Notes: generated by a model not told the origin, from the letters alone. Shown: positions 19,761 through 32,345, counted from the first letter of the stretch. The stretch: 64,000 nucleotides of DNA from Phyllostachys edulis (GCA_036346405.1 CM070551.1:59042488-59106487), one strand, 5' to 3'. Made by a program: numbers and translations.

Positions 19761-21371
19761 ACTTTCTGATCTTCTTGATCTTTTAGGCTTTTGAGTTTTT
19801 TTTTGCATCTCATTGTATCACATTGCATTCATATGAAAATCACAAAAAAATGCATTGTAATATAAGTTTACCACTTATCTTTTAAATTGATGAAGCTTTG
19901 CTTATTACCATCGTGAGCTTTAGTTTGTCAATTCTTGCTCAATGTCATGTCTAGTTCATTGACTTGCAAGAGTTATCATACTTTCACATGTGTAGCTTAG
20001 TCTTTGCTTGATGAGTTAGAACTTTAAGATAACTTGAACTAAAAATTACAATTTGTGGATCTTTTATTTAGTTGCACCATTAGTGATCCTTTTGTGACAC
20101 TAGTGATGTCAAAAATGTTTTGTTAGCTCTTGTATCTAGGATTGAATATCAATTGAGCCTCTAGTTCTTTTATGAATCTAGAAATTGCTTTTGTGGAAAA
20201 TGAAAAATCAAATTTTATGGTTCTCATGTGGATAAAATGTGCCAAACTATTTTCACGAGACTATATGTCAAAAACATGAATTTGGAGATAGTTTGATGAT
20301 CTAAACGATCTCATGGGGATTGCTTGTCAAAATTGATATGAACCTTAAGATTTGTTGCCCCGGTTGAAGTTTTGGAAGAGTATGTGGATGGCTCCTAGTC
20401 TAGGATCTTCTTCAATAAGATAGACCTTGAATCAACTTCAACATGTGCTATTCATTGCAAATGAAAACTGTTGTAAAAATTGGATGATTGCGGTACTTTT
20501 AGCAAAATGATTCACTTTAGGATTTTTGATCTCTGGAATGATCTTTGTTAGCTTCTTGATCTCACATTGACATTCTGACATAGCCATTATCACTCTAGGA
20601 TCCCTTTTGATGAACTCGCTAATTTTGACGCTTTGCTTAACTTATGAACAATTCATCGTTCCATATTGAGCTTTCTATCATAGCTTTGATATATTTGTCT
20701 TAACATGATAATGACAGCACCTTCATGCTTGATATGTCTTGAGTAATAGTAGAAATACTAGCTTGTTCTTTTGGGTAATCTCCTAAACTTCTTATACTCA
20801 AAAATTGAAAAATTGAAAAATGAAGCCACTCCATTGCATTTCATGCATGCTCTTTCTTATGTTTTTTCCTTATTTCTGCTTTTATCATCTCTGGATGAGA
20901 GCAAAGCGTGATTCACTGATAACTTCAATGTCAAAGGGGGAGATGATATAGCAAAAAAATGTTAAAGTGTTAAAAGGCGGGGCTATTTGGAGAAAGTGAA
21001 CATTTTGAAAAATGAGTGATCATAGCGAGGGGGAGTATATAATTTGCATTCTTGTGCTCTTATTTCCATTTTTAAACTTGCATTGCAATTCTTAAAACCT
21101 CACAATGATCAAAGGTCAAATTGAACAATTGTACTTTCATATGGACCTTGAGTGAGTTTTTTTACTCTTCTCTGGAAATCAGAGGTTTCTTACTCTCTAT
21201 TGCCTTATCTCACTTCCTTCTGCATATATGAAGCCAACTTGGTCATTTCCATGGTTGTTTTTTGCTTTTAGACCAAGTTGCGCCTTCGCACAAAAACGTT
21301 GAGTATTTTCGAAAACAAGCCTCCAACTTGCATTTCTGGGAAATTGCCAATGTGTTCATCAAGGGGGATAT
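19761..21371 (+). other. Sirevirus 3' non-coding region with polypurine tract(s)
   Basis: There are 1.6 kb without a supported gene between RNase H and the 3' LTR. The terminal polypurine tract CATCAAGGGGGATA ends just before the LTR at 21372. Two upstream G-rich copies, CAAAGGGGGAGATGATAT near 20934 and GCGAGGGGGAGTATA near 21037, resemble the multiplied PPT motifs described for Sireviruses. Confidence 0.6.
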
Positions 21372-21378
21372 TGTGGAT

Positions 21379-21474
21379 ATCATGATGAGATACTCATGAC
21401 CTTAGGATGACGATATAATTGGCAATATCATGATGATATACTCATGACCTTAGGATGATGATATAATTGTCAAT
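21379..21474. repeat. 48 bp tandem duplication at the LTR start
   Basis: The unit starting ATCATGATGA occurs at 21379-21426 and 21427-21474 with few differences. The 5' LTR has only one copy, so it arose after insertion or during the last reverse transcription. Confidence 0.85.
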
Positions 21475-22601
21475 GGTGTTGAGAGTTTGTCGAAACATGC
21501 GTTTTTGGCAAAATTCATAAGCTGTCAGGTTTTATGTGGTTGAACTGGCTAGGGAGGCAGTTTGAATGGTCTTGTTCGGCAGTCTGATCAGCCACCCTAG
21601 GCGGTCAGACTAGCCATGGGCAGGTCAAAGGGCCAGCAGTCAGACCGACCATTGGTGGTGGTCTGATCGACCAAAAGTTGACTTTCCTATTTAGGGTCGG
21701 GCCAAAAATAGAGAGTGTAGGCAAGTGAGAGGAATCTTGTACATGTGGTTTCATAATTTTTGTAGCTTTGAGCCAAAAGTTCTATTCACTGAATTTCTAG
21801 AGAGGTTTCGGATTTTTCTGGAAGAAAATATGGCTAAGTCATTGGGCTTGTGATCAAAGTAGCGTCAGGTGGTGGTCTGACTAATTTTGCCCTATTCACT
21901 AGCCAGCAAGGAAGCGATGATCGTAGGTTAGGTCAAGTTCATGGGTTTTTGTGCATATATATTGCATGATGCATGTTTTGACTAACAAGGGCCAAGTTGT
22001 GAAAAACTTGTGTCGGGATCGATTTCTTGGTCTATTGTTGTACACGAGGTTGGAGGTCAATGACGGTCAACAGCGAGCATGATTGGGAGTAGGCTTGGAG
22101 AACTAAGTTCCAGAACGATAGAGGATTTCGGATGAAGTCATTAATTGGACTCAAGCATGGCGCAAAATGGACAAGGATGACTAAAAAGTTCATTGCAATG
22201 GGTTGCACCAAGCGACTCGGGGTCAGTGCAAGTGCCATGGTGGTTAAGGTGGGAGCCGAATGTGAGAGACCTACCAACATAAAAAGAGCAGTTGATCAAC
22301 CTACACGTGGCAAAGCATAGGATTGGTTCATGAAGATTGGACTCGGTCTTTGGAGAAGGATCGAGATGGGGTATTTTGGTATCTTCACCAAAATATTACC
22401 TTGGTGACCTTTCGCTAACCCGCGATGCAAGACAACGCAAGGAGATGTGGCTTAGGTCAAGTGAAGATAAAGATCACGAAGAAACGGATTCGAAAAGCCC
22501 GATTTGTCGTCCACTTTGAGAAGCATGTGTGAGTGTAGCCTGATTTGTGTGGGGGCTTAACGGGTGCCTGTTAGGGTATTCTCTCTCAACCTAGCCTCCA
22601 C

Positions 22602-22608
22602 TATAAAA
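22602..22608 (+). promoter_or_regulatory. LTR TATA box (3' LTR)
   Basis: CCACTATAAAAGG, the counterpart of the 5' LTR box at 9414. Confidence 0.6.
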
Positions 22609-23447
22609 GGATAATCTCTAGATGTGGAGTTCTAAAGTCCTTCCAAGAGAGAACCCTAATGTGTGATTTGGGGATTTTGGAATAGTTGAGGTTTGGTTTG
22701 TGAGAGATGGATTGATTGTGTACTCAAGTGTTGAGCTTTTATACTCCATGATAGAGTGGTTGTAAACCAACATCCTTATCAAATTAATCCAAGCAAAGTT
22801 TCCTCAAGATGAGTCTCTTCGTGTTCTTGCTCTCTCTTTGATTGATTTTGGGATTTTGTTTTTCCTTTGATTTTCTTGTGGTCTCTTGCTATGATCTTGT
22901 TTGCTGGGATATGTGGGAATACATCTAGAATCTTGTTGATCTTCATCTACCCACGAGCAAGTTTTTGGATCAAAGTTTGAACCTCCTTGATTCTTGTGCT
23001 TCTTTTCACTCATCTAAGAAATTGGTGGAATCTTGGCCTTGATCTTCCTGATCGTCAATTGGAATAGATTCATGACCTTCTTGATGAGCTATAGTTGAAA
23101 TTTGCAGGAATTTGGACGGTTTGATCAAAATTTGAGTCAATTTGTGATTTGGAAATTGTGCTAATTTTACTATTTATCATGCGAGAGGTCAGACCGCCCC
23201 CGTGAGAGGTCTGTCCAGTTAGCCATCGGTCAGACTACTAAACATGAGAGGTTTGATCGCCCAAGTCTCGTTTCGTTGAGTTTTTTTGTGTCGAGGGGGT
23301 TTCATTGGATTCAACACAAGACTTTCAATGTGCTTGTGCTTTCGATCTTCATAGTTATTTGAGTGAGAATTAAGTTGAATCCGATTGATGTGAAAAATAA
23401 GTAGTGCTCCTATTCACCAGCCCCCTAGTTGTCGTTTCAGTCCAACA

Positions 23448-23640
23448 ATTACAAATCATAATATCCTACACTTAAGCGTTTAATACTGTTGGTATCTTAA
23501 TTTGACCAACTATGAATGTCGGTGTGACATCCCAGAATCTTCAAAATTTACATAAATGTTTTTTATGAAATCTTTTGAGTTTACTTTCAAGTTGTTCGTT
23601 GTGTTTTCTTTAGTTCTCTTCCTTCTGCCTGAGCTAGGCA
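23448..23640. other. Short flank with a possible Gypsy LTR start
   Basis: TGTGACATCCCAGAATC at 23522 resembles a Gypsy LTR start and the TAGCATCCCAG at the start of the solo LTR at 33475. The similarity is short and no LTR end is found, so this may be a truncated LTR. No gene is present. Confidence 0.3.
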
Positions 23641-23779
23641 CTCCTCCCCCTGACGGGATGCCTCGGCCCATCTCGCGCCATGCATGTCACCCTGCTAAAC
23701 CAGCCGACTCGTTCCCACCATCTCGCCCACTTCTACTCCTCCTTAGCCCCGTACTATCTCTGCTATTGTCCCAAGACAC

Positions 23780-26350
23780 ATGTTGCTGGCGGCTTCCACG
23801 AAGTATCGTGCAAAGATTTCCCCTTCGATCAATCTGGAGGCACTTTCCAAGCCGAGGATTCAGCGTCAGGTTCAAATTTTAAATCATGTGGGGCCAACGT
23901 TTGAGACAACTCAGATTGCGTCCACCGGGATTGACTCGCAATCAAGTTGGCCCATCAGGCTGGTAATTCCTCCCATCAACCGTGGGTGTGCCCCTCTGTG
24001 GAGACGTGAGTCAACTAGGATCTCGCCGGTAGCTGGGATAAGTCGGTCTCCTGTCCAGCGCACGTACGTGGAAGTTCTTCGATCGTCTGGTCCAATGAGG
24101 CGTGGAGGTGGAGCGCTCAGTAGATCCCTCGCCGGTGGCAGGGATGGCAGACATGGCAATTTGGGGGCGGTCGGAGCAACTTCGATTGGGGATGGTGGAA
24201 CACCGGCCGAAGAAGCTACGGCGGCAATGTTGGCTTCGGCAAAGCAGGTACCAATGCTGGTCATCTTGGTTCGGTGAGCGGGACAGCATTCTTTGGTGCG
24301 GCTGAGCACCATGGTAAAGGTGGAGTTGCACATCTTGGCGCTGGCAGGCAACATGGTGCGGCTCGGGTGGTGGTAGATGGGACGGTGGCCATGGCCTCAG
24401 CGGTGTCTGCTGGTGCGAATGCAGTGGCAGGGCCGGGGATGTCGGCTCAGATGGTAGTGCTAGTGGAACGTGGAGGGTTGTCTGTTCATCACCATGGGCA
24501 GCAGGTGAAGGATGGTGTTGCTGACAAGAACAAGAGGTATTGCGTCAGATGCAAGGAGAACGAACATACCATTGTTGCTTGTCCAGTTGTGTTGCACTGT
24601 GATATTTGTGACTATACCAATCATTTGGCACCGAGATGTCCTATGCTCAAATTGCCAAAACCGGTGGCAAATTTATGTGGATACGGGGCTGAGGGTCTAG
24701 GGTTCTATATGGTACCATCTGCAGGGCCGTCGAGGTGGAGGGATGAACAGGGCAGGCTGGGGGTAGTAAGGATTGTTGGTGGGCAACTGTTGGTTGAAGG
24801 GGTCATTGGAGAGTTAAGAAGACTCATTCCGATTGATTAGCAATGGGATGTCAAAGAAAATGGTCAGAATTCCTTTTTGGTTCAATTTCCGACGCATAGT
24901 GAATTGGCAAGAATGGTTCAGATTGGGGATATACAGGTCAAAACGCAAAGGGTGGTGCTTCGTTTTGAGGAATGGAAGCCCGGCCCTACTCCGAAGTTTC
25001 AGCTTTGCCCAATCTAGGTGCAAGTTTTTGGGGTTCCTTATGAGGTTAGAGACTACCTTAGTCTTTGTGCCATTGGTTCTATTGTTGGCGCTACCCTTAA
25101 GGTGGACATGATAAGTACAAGGAAGAAAGATCTAGTCAGGCTACAAGTGGGGGTTATAGATGTTTCTGTAATCTCTACGTGTGTTGATATTGTTGTTGGA
25201 CACAATGTGTATGAATTATTTTTTCAAAGTTGAGAAAGACTTAGATGGACATATGGGTTAAGCAAATGTGGGGAATGAGCAAAATAATGGAGGCGGCTAG
25301 GGTAAAAAGGGGGGGGGACAAAGATGAGGATATGAAGGACCATGAGATGATGGACTGTGATGCTAAGAGGGCAAAAAATTATGCAGAAAGGATGGGACCA
25401 AATGCAAGGGGTACCACCTCGTCGCCTCAAGCTAGTAATCTGGTTCTTGGCAATAATCTCGTTTGCCTATTTCACAGGAAGAGGTTGTCAAAGAGAGATT
25501 GGGTGGACCGAAAATAGCGGAGGTCAAGGTACCCGCGCTAGAGGGGGCAATGGTGCTGTGGCAGCCAGTGGTACCGGTTGAAAAGGCCTTGCCGGCCGGT
25601 GATGTAGATTTGGAGGTGGACTCGTCGGAGACAGCTACAACACCGGCCCGGGAGGTGAAACTGTCTACAGGAGGGTCTGAGGGTGCAATTTTGTCGCTGG
25701 TGGATATGCCCAAGAAAGGAGGGTCGGCTGGTGCGGCGGAAAAGATGCCGCGGGAAAGATCAACGGGGATGCCGCTATCCGATGGTTTGGAATGGACAAT
25801 GGTTCAGAAAAAGGGGAGGTCGGCGAGGGTGGTGGCAAATGAAGGGGAGACAGCTAGTGGGGCTTCGGAACAGGAGCCAAGGTGGAGCTGGCGTCTCACA
25901 AACAAAGTTGGAGCGGATGAAGACTCCTTGGTGAAGGCTGTTCGAAGGGCCAAGTATACAAATTTGGAGAGCAAAGGTACTAATTTAAATAATGCATTTT
26001 CAATTTTGGATATTCCAGATGAGGTTGCTATTTCTAATTTGAATCAAGTAGAACTTTCTTTAGGAATTAATAATTTGGAAAATACCTCTTCTTTAGAAGC
26101 TATTAAAAAGACCGAACTTGGTAGGTTGGCTTGTTCGGGAAAAATTAGTAAAGAACATACCTCCCAAGAGGATTTGGATGAGGAAACCGATAGCCATGAT
26201 TTATCCTCTCTAAATAGGTTATGTAGCGATTTATGTTATGAGGAATTGGCTGTGGGTGATGATCATGATTTGCAGTTGGTCTCACATAAAAAGAAAAGAA
26301 CGTGTGTTAGGAAAGCGCTTGCAAAAGTTGTTGAATCTCGCATTAAAAAC
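23780..26350 (+). pseudogene. LINE ORF1 (DUF4283-like and CCHC zinc knuckles), broken
   Basis: ORF1 proteins bind LINE RNA. The first frame (23780-24277) contains QRTYVEVLRSS. The frame then shifts to 24274-24840, which carries two CCHC knuckles: CVRCKENEHTIVAC and CDICDYTNHLAPRC (24538-24640), followed by GLGFYMVPS. Past a stop at 24838 the same frame reads a DUF4283-like segment (SFLVQFPTHSELARM, GDIQVKTQRVVLRFEEW). Another stop lies near 25015. The frame 25463-26485 is the acidic, Ser-rich C-terminal linker. The order knuckle before DUF4283-like segment is as read here. Several stops make it non-functional. Confidence 0.75.
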
Positions 26351-26365
26351 AAACAAAAGAAAAAA

Positions 26366-29300
26366 ATGAAAGGTGTCTTTTGGAATAGTAGGGGACTTGG
26401 CGACCCAGCAAAGCATAGATTCATTACGGAGTTAGTTCGGGAACAACATTTGGATTTTATTCTTGGGGTATTTTACTTGGTGTGAACATGGCTGTTTTTG
26501 AGGTTGGCTCCATTTTTTAGGGATATTTTTTTTATTAAGCTTCATTTACGTAATAAGGAAGATGGGTTTTTTGATATGGTGGAGCAGGTGTGGCAACAAA
26601 ATAATGTTGATAATTCTGCAATTGACCAATGGCAAAACAAAATTAGAGCGCTTAGACAATTTCTCAGAGGGTGGGCTAAAAATACTAGTGGTGCACATAA
26701 GTTAGAGAAAAAACGCCTTTTGAATATTATTGATAATCTTGATAAGAAAGCTGAGTCGACATAATTATCTAATTTTGAAATTAATCTTAAGCACAGTTCT
26801 AATGAGCGTCTTACCCATTTACTGCGAGAGGAAGAAATCAAATGGTATCAATGGGCTAAGTCGAAGCATTTGCTTGAAGGGGATAGTAATACTCGGTATT
26901 TTCATTTGATAGCCAATGGTAAACATAGGCAACAACAAATTTTTTGGTTGGAACAGGAGGAGGGTGTTATTTCGGGTGAGATTCATTTAAAGCAGTACAT
27001 TATAAATTATTATAAAGGTCTTTTTGGACCTCCTAATAGCAATCGCTTTTCCATGGTTGAGACTATCACGAATGATATACCTCAAGTTTCTGACTTTAAA
27101 AATGATTATCTTACTGCCGAGTTTACTGAAAAGGAAATGAAAGATGCAATTTTTCAAATGGAGCGTAATAAAGCTCCGGGTCCAGATGGCTTTCCAGCTA
27201 AATTTTATCAAGTTTTTTGAAACATTATTAAAAATGACTTGATGGCTCTCTTTCGAGATTTTCATAGAGGCTATTTACCTCTTTCCAGGCTCAATTTTGG
27301 TGTCATTTCTTTACTTCCAAAAAAAGAAGATGCACGGAAAATTCAGCAATATAGGCCTATTTGTCTATTAAATGTGAGTTTTAAAATTTTTACCAAGGTA
27401 GGAACTAATCGTCTCATGGGCATTGCCCAAAAGGTTGTTCGATCATCTCAAACGGCTTTTATGTCGAGGAGAAATATTATGGAAGGAGTAGTTGTTTTAC
27501 GTGAAACAATCCATGAGCTTCATAAAAAGAAATTAGATGGTATTATTTTTAAGATTTATTTTGAAAAGGTTTATGATAAGGTCAAATGGCCTTTTCTGTA
27601 GCAAACTCTTAGAATGAAGGGTTTCTCTCCAAGTTGGTGTGCTTGGATTGACAAATTCATTGCATGGGGCAGTGTGGGGATTAAACATCTGTGATACTCT
27701 TAGATTAATGATAGCATTGGACCTTATTTCCAAACCAAGAAAGGACTTAGGCAAAGGGACCTTCTGTCTCCAATTCTTTTTAATATTGTTGCGTATATGT
27801 TAGCTATTTTGATTCGCAGGGCTAAGAATGAGGGTCAAGTCAATGGGATCATACCACATTTGGTTGATGATGGTCTTTCTATCCTTCAATATGCTGATGA
27901 TACTATTCTTTTTCATGGATCACAATTTTGATCAAGCAAAAAATTAAATTTGAAGCTTATTCTTTGTGCGTTCAAGCAACTTTCTGGTTTAAAGATTAAT
28001 TTTCATAAAAGTGAGCTCTTTTGCTTTGGAGAAGCAAATTTTTTTGAATCTCAATACTTACATTTATTTGGATGTGAAAGGGGTTCTTTTCCCTTTAAAT
28101 ATTTGGGTATTCCGATTCATTTTAAAAAAACTGAGGAATAATGAATGGAAGGGTTTGGAAGATCGCTTCGAAAAAATGTTGAGCAATTGCAAAGGGAAAA
28201 ATTTATCTACTGGTGGTAGACTAGTACTTATAAATTCGGTTTTGAGTGGCCTTCCTATGTTTATGCTTTCTTTCTTTGAGACACCCAAAGGGGTCGTTAA
28301 AAGACTGAATTTTTTTAGGTCCAGATTTTATTGGCAGAGTGACAACCATAAAAAAGTATAGGTTGGCTAAATGGAATATTCTTTGTAGGCCCAAAGAATA
28401 AGGTGGCCAGGGAATTCAAAACCTCGAGATAAAAAATAAGTGTCTTTTGGCTAAATAGTTGTTTAAACTTTTGAATGAGGAAGTAGTTTGGCAGCAATTA
28501 CTTAAAAATAAATATTTGAATGACAAGTCTGTCCCTCAAGTTCAGAGTAAACCTGGGGATTCCCATTTTTGGAAGGGATTGATGAAGGTAAAGCATGATT
28601 TTATTCAACACTGTTCTTTTAATCTTGGGGATGGGAAACAAATCAGATTTTGGAAGGACATTTGGTTGGGCATCGACCTCTTTATGAACTTTATCCAACT
28701 TTTTTTGAGGTTGTCTAGAAGAAACAGGTTTTGGTTGCAGATGTTTTAGGAACTACGCCTTTAATATTGAGTTTTAGGAGAGCGATTATTGGATCAAATT
28801 TGATTGCTTTCAATAATCTTATGCTGAGAATAGCCAATGCTCATCTTACCATAGATAAGGATGCGGTTCATTGGAATTTGCATAGGAATGGACAATTCTC
28901 TGTCAAATCTATGTATGATGTTTTGGGTGATACCAATTGTCGTTTTCGATATCAAAAGTTGTGTAAAGTTAAAGTACCCCATAAGATAAATTTTTTCTTG
29001 TGGTATCTTTGTAGGGGAATTACTCTGACTAATGATAATTTATTAAAACGGAACTGAATAGGTAATACAAATTGTTGTTTTTGTGATAAAAAAGAGACCA
29101 TACAACATTTATTTTTTGATTGTCGCTTTGCCCGTTTTGTTTGGCACATAGTCCAAATTGCTTTTAATCTTAACAGACCTAATACTATTCGCAATATCTT
29201 TGGGAACTGGTTATTAGGTCTTAATTCGGATTCGAAAGCAACTATTTTGGTAGGGGCAGCGGCGCTTTGCTGGTCTATATGGTTATGTTGTAATGATGTC

Positions 29301-29465
29301 GTTTTTGACAAGAAAATTATCGACCATCCTCTACAGATTATATTCAGATGCATCAATTGGATCCACTCTTGGTCAGCTTTGCAGTGCCAAGGAAGACGGG
29401 GAGGCCTTGGTAGATGGGAGCAAAGCATTGGAGGTCATTACAAGGGAGATCTTCAACAAGAATAG
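26366..29465 (+). pseudogene. LINE ORF2 (truncated endonuclease, reverse transcriptase, zf-RVT), broken
   Basis: ORF2 would nick target DNA and copy LINE RNA. It opens MKGVFWNSRGLGDP, the start of an APE-type endonuclease. Almost the whole endonuclease is then missing: at about 26490 the frame jumps to the pre-RT linker (KWYQWAKSKHLLEGDSNTRY at about 26840). RT blocks follow: NKAPGPDGFPAKFY (27165-27210), YRPICLLNVSFKI (27350), QRDLLSPILFN (about 27750) and the active site LQYADDTILF (about 27885-27915). KYLGIPI follows at 28105 and a zf-RVT domain with CxFC...HLFFDC near 29080-29130. Many stops and frameshifts are present. Confidence 0.85.
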
Positions 29466-29981
29466 GTGGAAGCTATGTAATAGGCTTCGAGATGTTTGAA
29501 TCCCTTTTATGTCATTCTTTCTCTTCAGAAGGATGTTTACTGTTTTTACGGCTTTTGTTTTGCCATCAGTTTATATTTTTGCGGAGTTTGTTTTGCCGCT
29601 TCATTATGGTTTATAGGGCTACTGTTTCGCCTGGTTAAGAATTCTTCAATTTATGTAATAAATTTTGGGCTGTGTGTATCCTCGGATACAGAGGCCGGAA
29701 GAAATTTTCTCTTTCATTATCTAAAAAAAGTTCACGGAGTTGAAACAAACCTGGCTCACCAAATTGGCAGAAGCCGATCCCAAGAATTTTCTAAAAATGT
29801 GACTGGTCACCTCGAATAGGTAGAATAGATCATAACTATGACTATCTAAGCATTAACCATTGAACAGTTCAGCCAGTATTTAACTAGTTCCCATTTTCGG
29901 AAGATTCATCTAGTCAGTCAACGGGACAGTAAAGTTTGAGCCCCAAATATCCAAAGCAATTCGTGAACGCTAACAGTCTCC

Positions 29982-30335
29982 GTGTCACATGTGTACCTTG
30001 GCATCAGAAATGTCAACCTGCTGCCAGAAATTTCTAACCCCATGGAAGGGGGCGCTGAAGCTGAACAGTTTATACATCTAGTCCCTGTCATTACAAGAGA
30101 GGTTTTGCAGCGACTAATATCTCAGATCTTGTGGATGTTTGGAGTCAGATTGGAAGATCCTAGTCGCTACAAAACCTATTGTGCAGCTATGCACGGAACT
30201 CGTCGAAGAGAAAATATTTGTGAGCTTATTGGTCGACATTCGATCGACAGGCCTATTGTTGTTGTTACAGAAGACTCTGGAGCACTGTTACTCGCACGTA
30301 ACGAGTTCCCTGCACACGTAGGAAATTGTTTATAG
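29982..30335 (+). CDS. Unrecognised 117-codon reading frame, doubtful
   Basis: This frame of moderate composition reads EVLQRLISQILWMF and later GALLLARNEFPAHVG. I recognise no family. A second, overlapping frame (30139-30321) looks equally protein-like, so the frame may be chance. Its 3' part (30255-30335) recurs in diverged form at 33228-33310, where the frame is broken. That argues for a repeat or relic rather than a live gene. Confidence 0.2.
   Translation: MSHVYLGIRNVNLLPEISNPMEGGAEAEQFIHLVPVITREVLQRLISQILWMFGVRLEDPSRYKTYCAAMHGTRRRENICELIGRHSIDRPIVVVTEDSGALLLARNEFPAHVGNCL
30255..30335 (+). repeat. Diverged duplicated segment, copy 1
   Basis: Shares GTTGTTACAGA, ACGAGTTCCCT and the following GTAGG...GTTTAT with 33228-33310 in the same order and spacing. 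By eye about two thirds of bases match. Confidence 0.5.
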
Positions 30336-31404
30336 CTAGACGAGGTTAGATACTTAGATTTGTGTGGGAGGAGGGCTAGATGAGTTGGATTAGGAAGGCA
30401 ATTGAAGTCACGAAGATGAGGTGGCGTCACGCTAGCGCAAAGGTGGAAAATCTTCCACGGGCCACATTTTACCAGGTGTAAAGACTACGTGGTTTGATCC
30501 TAATTTAGGTGATGAATATTCGGCATCGTTGTCAATAAGTTTGGGGAGTGAATTCTCTGTTTTGCAAAAGCTGGCCTTCGGACTGGGTTAGCGGTAGGAC
30601 AGGCCTACTGCACTCTGGGTCAGCAGCAAGTGGTCAACCGTGGCGTTTTTCCGCAGTAGGGATGCCATTTTTTGTATTTCATTCGTGAAAAGGCTGTTTT
30701 TGCTATTTCGCTTCAAAAATGTGCTAAATGAGTGAAAAACTCGATAGGTGATAGGACTACTCCCTAAAAAAAAGGCAATCTCAAAATATTTCAAAATAGA
30801 TTAAATTATCTTTGCAATGGTATCTCCCTGTTTTCCTCTTTGGTCAGCCAAGGTAATTCGATGTGTCCTCCAAACTTTGTTTTTTCCACCACGTTGTTAC
30901 TCTTTTTTATATATTTTTTATCATCTCGTTGTTACTATTTTATTTCAAATTTGTACTCGTTTCCTCTTCAGAATAATAATAATAAAGTACTCATTTCACT
31001 GTAGACTAGTCCTCGTTCACGAAAGAGTCACTTCACTTTAATGTGCGCCAAGGTCTCGTCAGGCATTTTCACTACAACATGCTATGAGCTTCCACGGCCA
31101 CATATTAACCATGGACAACGAGGACACATGAAACTGGGAATCGTTCCTCGTTGGTTAAATGGTGTTAGTCAAGGCTTGATAGGTACTACAATATGTCTTC
31201 ATCACGATTTTGCCATTATTCATCCGGTGCAAGTTCGATGACTGAAATCCGACACTGACTTCGTTTACCGGTTCCAATTTTTCATGTTTCCAACTCCATT
31301 GGAACCGGAGACTCCTAGCTAGTCAGTCAATGCGAGAGTGAAATCTGAACAATGACATATGCAGTGTACATTCTCAAATCTATATATATTAAACAGGTAA
31401 GAAA

Positions 31405-31768
31405 ATGGTATGGTACTCTTGGGAGTATATACCATCACTTCTCATATACCACTTAAATCATATGATGATGCCACTTTATCCATTTGAGTATACCCCAATA
31501 ATGATTATAAGATACTCTAAAATTGAGTTCCATGAAAAATTTCATTAAATTCCACTTTTATAGCAAAATTTGTATATATACTTCTTTTATATATGAAAAA
31601 ATGTATATAACTAAAATAAAGGGCTCTAATGGAAATTTTTCAATCAAGTCATATTAGAGTATCTTATAATTGGTATTTAAGTATACTGAAAGTGTTAAAA
31701 AGTATAATATGTTCGTTTAAGTGGTATATTAAAAGTAAGAGTACATACTCCCAGGAGTACGAAACGAG
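31405..31768. mobile_element. Foldback MITE-like element
   Basis: The left arm (about 31409-31550) and right arm (about 31620-31764) are inverted copies. Shared blocks include TACTCTTGGGAGTAT with TACTCCTGGGAGTAT, ATATACCACTTAAA, and ATTATAAGATACTCTAA. Arms of about 140 bp around a 70 bp AT-rich loop give one long hairpin. No coding frame is present. The exact ends and TSD were not resolved. Confidence 0.7.
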
Positions 31769-32081
31769 TGTCCAAACAAGTAATCCCCACTTACCACAAT
31801 CAATGTTATTTCTCCCTTTCCTCGTGCAGCCGCACCACCCTTGTTGTTTACAGCCTCTTGATTAAACTTGAGTGTTACAGATGTTTAATAGATGCAATTA
31901 GTCCCCACTAACTGCAATTATATCTATTTCTCTGTCTGGCCGTTGGATTGCTACCAGAGATTGTTGTGGCCATTTGATTCACAACAAACACATTGATTTA
32001 TACAAATTCTTGATGCAAGGTGTGGGGTATCCATCTAGTATTCAAAGGGATTCATGACGGCAAACGCAGTTCACATGTCAC

Positions 32082-32345
32082 TAGATCTGTTCACGGGCGA
32101 CCCGGTCCAGGCCAAGCTTGGGACTGGATTTCCGGCTCGAAAGCTCGATGAATATAATTAAAAAAAGAAACCATTTTTTATTCTTGAATTGAATTAAATA
32201 TTACTTTTTATTCTAAAAAGAATTGAAATAATAGTTTTAAATCGGGAAAAACAAATTTTGGGCCGGGCTCGGTCTTACCCGTTTGCGACTGGGCTTTTTA
32301 GGCCCAAGCCGAAGCCCAGGCCGGGCCGGCATTTGAATAGGTCTA
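32082..32345. mobile_element. hAT-type MITE (264 bp) with perfect 8 bp TSD
   Basis: The ends are imperfect inverted repeats: TAGATCTGTTCACGGGCGAC at the left and, inverted, TAGACCTATTCAAATGCCGG at the right. CATGTCAC occurs directly on both sides (32074-32081 and 32346-32353), an 8 bp duplication typical of hAT. The interior is AT-rich with GGGCCGGGC-type subterminal sequence and no frame. Confidence 0.92.

Larger units (their letters stand above)
8285..23447 (+). mobile_element. Sirevirus-like Ty1/Copia retrotransposon, nearly full length, decayed, with nested insertions
   Basis: Both LTRs (8285-10279 and 21372-23447), PBS, gag, protease, integrase, RT, RNase H and polypurine tract occur in Copia order. 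The flanks are ACTAC (8280-8284) and ATTAC (23448-23452), a 5 bp TSD with one transition. Removing the hAT element and solo LTR (12907-17239, with duplicated targets) leaves about 10.8 kb. A long non-coding segment between RNase H and the 3' LTR and a long gag extension agree with Sireviruses. Frames carry many stops and frameshifts, so the element is dead. It is the same family as the element at 1-2164. Confidence 0.9.
21372..23447 (+). repeat. 3' LTR of Copia element (2,076 bp)
   Basis: The LTR starts TGTGGATATC and ends CAGTCCAACA, and is homologous to 8285-10279. It differs by a 48 bp tandem duplication near its start and by indels. The TSD copy ATTAC follows at 23448-23452. Confidence 0.9.
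23641..29729 (+). mobile_element. Plant L1-type LINE, decayed, endonuclease deleted
   Basis: The order is ORF1 with CCHC knuckles and a DUF4283-like domain, the first residues of an endonuclease, RT, then a zf-RVT domain. The 3' tail GCTGTGTGTATCC with CAGAGGCCGGAAG and a short A-run (29723-29729) follows. That tail is the usual 3' end of grass LINEs. The 5' boundary is approximate and I could not find a convincing target-site duplication. Confidence 0.85.
29730..31404. other. Low-coding stretch right of the LINE
   Basis: Apart from the weak frame at 29982-30335 and one half of a diverged duplication (30255-30335) I see nothing classifiable. AT-rich tracts and an AAT microsatellite (about 30973-30985) are present. 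Confidence 0.4.

Noticed and set aside
29723..29760. Candidate LINE target-site duplication after the A-run (GTTCACGGAG)
   Set aside because: No matching sequence was found near the expected 5' end at 23450-23800.
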